DNA of 64,000 nucleotides, taken from the NCBI GenBank assembly GCA_026874595.1, contig JAPPUL010000095.1, positions 682,001 through 746,000 on the forward strand, written 5' to 3'. This DNA comes from Sipunculus nudus (Eukaryota > Annelida > Sipuncula > Golfingiida > Sipunculidae). The translations under genes were made by a program, and so were the position numbers. Below are positions 60,466 to 64,000 of this stretch, piece after piece (position 1 is the stretch's first letter; every line of letters starts with the position of its first letter). The notes under the pieces are model-generated. The model worked only from the letters and a program-made list of their open reading frames with translations. It ran no database searches and was not told where the DNA came from.

Positions 60466-62871
60466 TTGCGAAAGAAAATATATAGCATTGTAGTTTTGCT
60501 AATAATTATAATGCTAAAAGTTACAATAGTAATCGGTCAAGACCTAGGGAAGGAATTTGAAGGGGAGATAATAAATAAGATAAGATTAGAAGGGATAGTA
60601 ACGAGTTCAGAAGATCTAGTGCTAGGTATATTAAAGATATCGGAAGGAGACAAATACAATCCGAAAGACTTACAAGAAAGCTATGAAAGTTTGCTTGAGC
60701 TTGGTTATTTCAAAGACATAGAAATTCGAGTAAAACGAGGGAAGCAAGGAGGGGTTGATGTAATAATTCTTTTTAAGGAGTTACCAAAAGTACATAGCGT
60801 AGAGATCGTAGGCGAAGAAGCTATAGATGCAAAAACAATAATAGGGGCAATGAGCCTAAAGCCTGGCACAGTATTCAGCCAAGCAGCAATGAATAAGGAT
60901 GAACAAGATATATTAAAGTTATATAAGAACAGAGGATTTTATGACACGACAGTAAACGTAATAGCCCGCCAAGGGTCAAAGGGTAGATATACAAATCTAA
61001 CAGTCCAAATAAGAGAAGGAGCAGAGGTATACATAGCATCAATTAAGATAATAGGAACTAAGATGCTTGATCCTGATGACATATACGACATAATGCTTAC
61101 AAAGGAGTCGGGATTATTTGGTGGAGGGTCTGTTCTTGACCAGGAAAAACTAAACCAGGATCGGCTTAGAATAGAACAATATATGAAAAACAACGGACAT
61201 TTTCTGGGAAAGGTAGAATATGTAAAAGTCAATAAAGATTATATATACTCAGATGAGAGGGTAATAAACGAATATGGACATTTCATCTTGATAGGAGTTG
61301 AAGAGGGGCCAATCTTTAATATGGGGGAAATAAAGATAAGTGGCAATACAAAAATAAAGACAGAGGTACTAAGAGAAAAGATACAAGTAAAAAAAGGGAG
61401 TAGATACAACGATGCAGCGTTCAAACAACAATTAAACGCAATGAAAGCTCTTTATTTAAACCAAGGCTATATTCAAGTAAAGATATTACCCATACCTATA
61501 ATAGATGAGAAAAACCTTATTGTTAATTGGGATATAGAAATAATCGAGGGGGAGAAGGTCCACATAGAAAATATAAGGATTCTAGGGAATAATAAAACAG
61601 CAACACATGTCATAGACCAAGAACTTAGAATATTTGAAGGAGAATTCTTTAATTTTAATAAGATACAAAGAAGTACAAATGCACTAAGAAATCTTCAGTT
61701 TTTCAAGAAGATAGAACCACTGCCAGAAGCAGGGAGTGCAAATGGACTTGTAGATTTAAACCTAAAGCTAACAGAACAAAGGACAGGTATATTCAACGTA
61801 GGTGGAGGGTATGGTTTTCTTACAGGATTTACCTTTTTTGAGGAAGTGTCAGAGAAGAATTTTTTAGGTAGCGGGTGGGCGTTGCGCCAGAAGGGTGAAT
61901 TTGGCGAGCGGCGTATAGGAGTTGAAATTGGAGCCTCAACATCGTGGTTAGTACCGTATGTACCGATATTATTTAATTTTACATTCCGCTATCTACGAGA
62001 TAGGATAAATGCGCGCTATAGTTTATACGAGTCATTTATAAACACAGGGACTGAATATTACTATACAGCAGATATAATAGAAACAGACATTGCAATAGGC
62101 TATTTCATAATTCCGGAGCTACAAATATACACAGGCTACCTATTTTCATTTACCCGAGCCCACAAGCCAGTAAACTTCCAATTAAGCAATATAGATCATA
62201 ATACCTTGAGAGGGAAATCATTATATACAGATTTAGTAAGTGGCGCTACAGACAAATTTCTTGTAAAGATAAGTCATAGAATAGGAATATCTCTAGATTA
62301 CCGAGATAATGTAATAAATACGATGCAAGGGTTTAGAATAAAAGGTGTAGTAACTTACACAGGAGGCATATATCAAGGAGATAGTCATTGGATAAAGTGG
62401 CATAATTTTGGATCATTTTATTATAATCCGGTATGGAAGATAGTGCTTGCTTTTTTTGCAAGTTATGAGCTGCTGTTCAAACAGTTTGATGGGAAGTTTG
62501 CAGTACGGGATATAGACCGTCTTAGGTTTGATGGTATAAATGAGCTACGTGGTTGGAGGAGCGTTACACGAGATATTATAGTTGGGGAAGGAGGCAAGAT
62601 ATCCTTTAGTTTTGAGATACGTTTTCCTATCTTTGAAAGTATCTTATGGGGAGTACTCTTTGCAGACGCAGGTGACATTACAGACAATGTTGGAGAGTTT
62701 CCTAATCATGTAAATTATTATAGCTTTGGATTTGGTTTTAGAGTACATATTCCATTAATTCCGATAAGGCTATATTTTGCCAAGCGGGGTGATCGCGATA
62801 CGACGAAGCCTGGTGAATTTTATTTTCATCCAGGTCTTGATTTTGTTTTTAGTGTAGGTGGACTATTTTAA
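60466..62871 (+). CDS. bamA: outer-membrane protein assembly factor BamA
   Basis: BamA inserts beta-barrel proteins into the outer membrane. The 801-residue protein starts at TTG 60466 (AGGT about 9 nt upstream) with a signal peptide (about 1-24). Five POTRA domains (about 32-430) follow, with recurring VxxI.IxG and LxxLGYFxxI patterns. The barrel (about 440-801) includes the L6 loop as RFDGINELRGWRS and ends in the C-terminal signature VFSVGGLF with a terminal Phe. It lies between the TamB-like gene and fabZ. Confidence 0.95.
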   Translation: MRKKIYSIVVLLIIIMLKVTIVIGQDLGKEFEGEIINKIRLEGIVTSSEDLVLGILKISEGDKYNPKDLQESYESLLELGYFKDIEIRVKRGKQGGVDVIILFKELPKVHSVEIVGEEAIDAKTIIGAMSLKPGTVFSQAAMNKDEQDILKLYKNRGFYDTTVNVIARQGSKGRYTNLTVQIREGAEVYIASIKIIGTKMLDPDDIYDIMLTKESGLFGGGSVLDQEKLNQDRLRIEQYMKNNGHFLGKVEYVKVNKDYIYSDERVINEYGHFILIGVEEGPIFNMGEIKISGNTKIKTEVLREKIQVKKGSRYNDAAFKQQLNAMKALYLNQGYIQVKILPIPIIDEKNLIVNWDIEIIEGEKVHIENIRILGNNKTATHVIDQELRIFEGEFFNFNKIQRSTNALRNLQFFKKIEPLPEAGSANGLVDLNLKLTEQRTGIFNVGGGYGFLTGFTFFEEVSEKNFLGSGWALRQKGEFGERRIGVEIGASTSWLVPYVPILFNFTFRYLRDRINARYSLYESFINTGTEYYYTADIIETDIAIGYFIIPELQIYTGYLFSFTRAHKPVNFQLSNIDHNTLRGKSLYTDLVSGATDKFLVKISHRIGISLDYRDNVINTMQGFRIKGVVTYTGGIYQGDSHWIKWHNFGSFYYNPVWKIVLAFFASYELLFKQFDGKFAVRDIDRLRFDGINELRGWRSVTRDIIVGEGGKISFSFEIRFPIFESILWGVLFADAGDITDNVGEFPNHVNYYSFGFGFRVHIPLIPIRLYFAKRGDRDTTKPGEFYFHPGLDFVFSVGGLF

Positions 62872-62924
62872 ATAAAATTGGTATAGTAAACTATACTAAA
62901 GCGTAAAGGAATAGATGTTTAGAT

Positions 62925-63377
62925 ATGGATGATATTCTATCTATCATGGACTTAATCCCGCATAGGTATCCATTTTTGCTAGTAGATAAGATATTAAGCA
63001 AAAGTGAGGACAAAATAGTGGGGATTAAGAATGTAACGATAAACGAGCCTTATTTTGAAGGCCATTTCCCAGGATATCCTATAATGCCGGGAGTTTTACA
63101 AGTAGAGGGTATGGCCCAATGTGCAGGGTGTTTAATGCATTCTAAAGTAAACGATATTAAGACTAAGTTAGTATTCTTTACAACTATCGATGAAGTTAAG
63201 TTTCGAAAACCTATTTTCCCAGGAGATCAAATTAGATATGAAATAAATATTATGCAGTTTAGACGCAACATATGCAAATTTGAAGGTAAGGTATATGTTG
63301 ATAATGTTTTATGCAGCGAGGCAAAGATGATGGCATCGCTCGTGGATAAGGATAGCATTAATAAGTCTAAAAGTTAA
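62925..63377 (+). CDS. fabZ: 3-hydroxyacyl-ACP dehydratase FabZ
   Basis: FabZ dehydrates 3-hydroxyacyl-ACP in fatty acid elongation and competes with LpxA for hydroxyacyl-ACP. The 150-residue hotdog protein has PHRYPFLLVDKI (catalytic His), EGHFPGYPIMPGVLQVEGMAQ (catalytic Glu and helix) and VKFRKPIFPGDQ. Length is typical. It sits 53 nt after bamA and 3 nt before lpxB. The lpxD and lpxA genes usually found around it are absent here. Confidence 0.95.
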   Translation: MDDILSIMDLIPHRYPFLLVDKILSKSEDKIVGIKNVTINEPYFEGHFPGYPIMPGVLQVEGMAQCAGCLMHSKVNDIKTKLVFFTTIDEVKFRKPIFPGDQIRYEINIMQFRRNICKFEGKVYVDNVLCSEAKMMASLVDKDSINKSKS

Positions 63378-63380
63378 TTG

Positions 63381-64000
63381 ATGTTTAAAATACTATACGT
63401 ATGCGGGGAGGTCTCAGGGGACGGGGCAGGGGCTTATATTCACAAAACCTTAAAATCTAAGATATTAAACGACAAAACGCTTGGCAAAGAGAATAAAAAG
63501 ACATTAAGTTTTGTGGCAATAGGCGGCAGATGTCTTAGGGAAGAGGGAGTATCAGTTGTAGATAACCTAATATCTAAAAGCGCGGTAGGGGTTGTTGAGG
63601 GACTAGTTGCTGCTTTTACTCTTTTTAAGAAGATAAAGTTCATAAGAAGATACATAAAAGAAGCGGGTATAAATCTAATAATTCTAATAGACAACCAAGG
63701 ATTAAACATAAGCCTTGCAAGGCATGCCAAAAAGTTAAATATTCCTGTTGTATACTATTTTCCACCATCAGTATCGCTTTGGGGCAGATGGAATATAAAA
63801 AAGATAGGAAAACTCGCAAATATAATACTTTGTCCGTTTTATAACGACTACAAATTATATCAAAAAGAGTTCCCTCAAAAAAGTTACTATATAGGACATT
63901 ATCTAACAAAACAAGTATTTATAAAGCAAATAAAGCAAGATTCTATTAAAGGCAAAAAACAAATTATTGGAATATATGCAGGAAGTCGCTACCAAGAGGT
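63381..64000 (+). CDS. lpxB: lipid-A-disaccharide synthase (partial, runs off the right edge)
   Basis: LpxB joins UDP-2,3-diacylglucosamine and lipid X to form the lipid A disaccharide at the inner membrane. From ATG 63381 the first 206 residues are visible. They include the N-terminal CGEVSGDGAGAY, VEGL (about 75), LIDNQGLNISLAR (about 98), YYFPPSVSLWGRW (about 120) and PFYNDYKLYQKE. The frame is open to the edge, where GIYAGSRYQEV corresponds to the family's GSR loop. It shows that this organism makes lipid A. Confidence 0.93.
   Translation, partial: MFKILYVCGEVSGDGAGAYIHKTLKSKILNDKTLGKENKKTLSFVAIGGRCLREEGVSVVDNLISKSAVGVVEGLVAAFTLFKKIKFIRRYIKEAGINLIILIDNQGLNISLARHAKKLNIPVVYYFPPSVSLWGRWNIKKIGKLANIILCPFYNDYKLYQKEFPQKSYYIGHYLTKQVFIKQIKQDSIKGKKQIIGIYAGSRYQE

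Overview
The window is AT-rich chromosomal DNA from a diderm (Gram-negative-type) bacterium. It carries lpxB and fabZ for lipid A, BamA and TamB-type outer-membrane assembly proteins, a TolC-like channel and several lipoproteins. Some lipoboxes are relaxed (Leu or Val at -4, or Phe at -3), there is a bactofilin, and TTG/GTG starts are common. A spirochaete or spirochaete-like lineage fits, but the phylum is an inference and was not tested. Nearly all genes are ordinary chromosomal genes; no phage, IS transposase, CRISPR array, tRNA or rRNA was seen.

Layout. 1-5.9 kb (mostly minus strand): uvrA (partial), tyrS, asd, a plus-strand rlpA, and a secreted protein with two glycogen-binding-like (E-set) repeats. 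6.2-8.3 kb: an ABC-2 exporter pair. 8.3-10.7 kb: bactofilin, a YihY membrane protein and a CYTH-domain protein. 10.8-13.6 kb: an oxidoreductase distantly resembling FabV, whose 3' end is repeated five more times as a tandem array, then gpmA. 13.8-24.2 kb: the most unusual region, six tandem paralogues (one broken) of GLUG-repeat lipoproteins. Each has a lipobox, a swappable stalk (21-bp-encoded GTGAG[PQ]S repeats, an Ala-rich coiled coil, or none), a GLUG beta-helix and a WPKLxWQ-type end. 24.2-27.9 kb: an aldehyde dehydrogenase remnant and a minus-strand arsenite oxidase pair (aioB, aioA). 28-35.7 kb: hisS, thiD, gyrA, gamma carbonic anhydrase, a transglutaminase-like protein lacking its catalytic residues, and cutA. 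36-42.3 kb: gapA, pgk, tpiA, secG, a methyltransferase and pgi. 42.5-48 kb: an HpcH/HpaI-like protein, then a TolC-like channel, a TPR protein and mltG. 48-51.6 kb (minus): pssA and the zinc importer znuACB. 51.7-64 kb: ligA without BRCT, an ExbD/TolR protein, a very large TamB-like protein, bamA, fabZ and lpxB (partial).

How the genes fit together. Central glycolysis (pgi, gapA, pgk, tpiA, gpmA) is well represented. The right-hand end is an envelope-biogenesis block linking lipid A and fatty acid synthesis to outer-membrane protein assembly. The lipoprotein cluster looks like a locus that diversifies cell-surface proteins by in-frame repeat-number change and recombination among copies. Short tandem duplications that include gene starts or stops recur throughout and appear to be a habit of this genome. 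Arsenite oxidase next to decayed genes and duplicated lipoproteins makes 13.8-28 kb the accessory part of the window.
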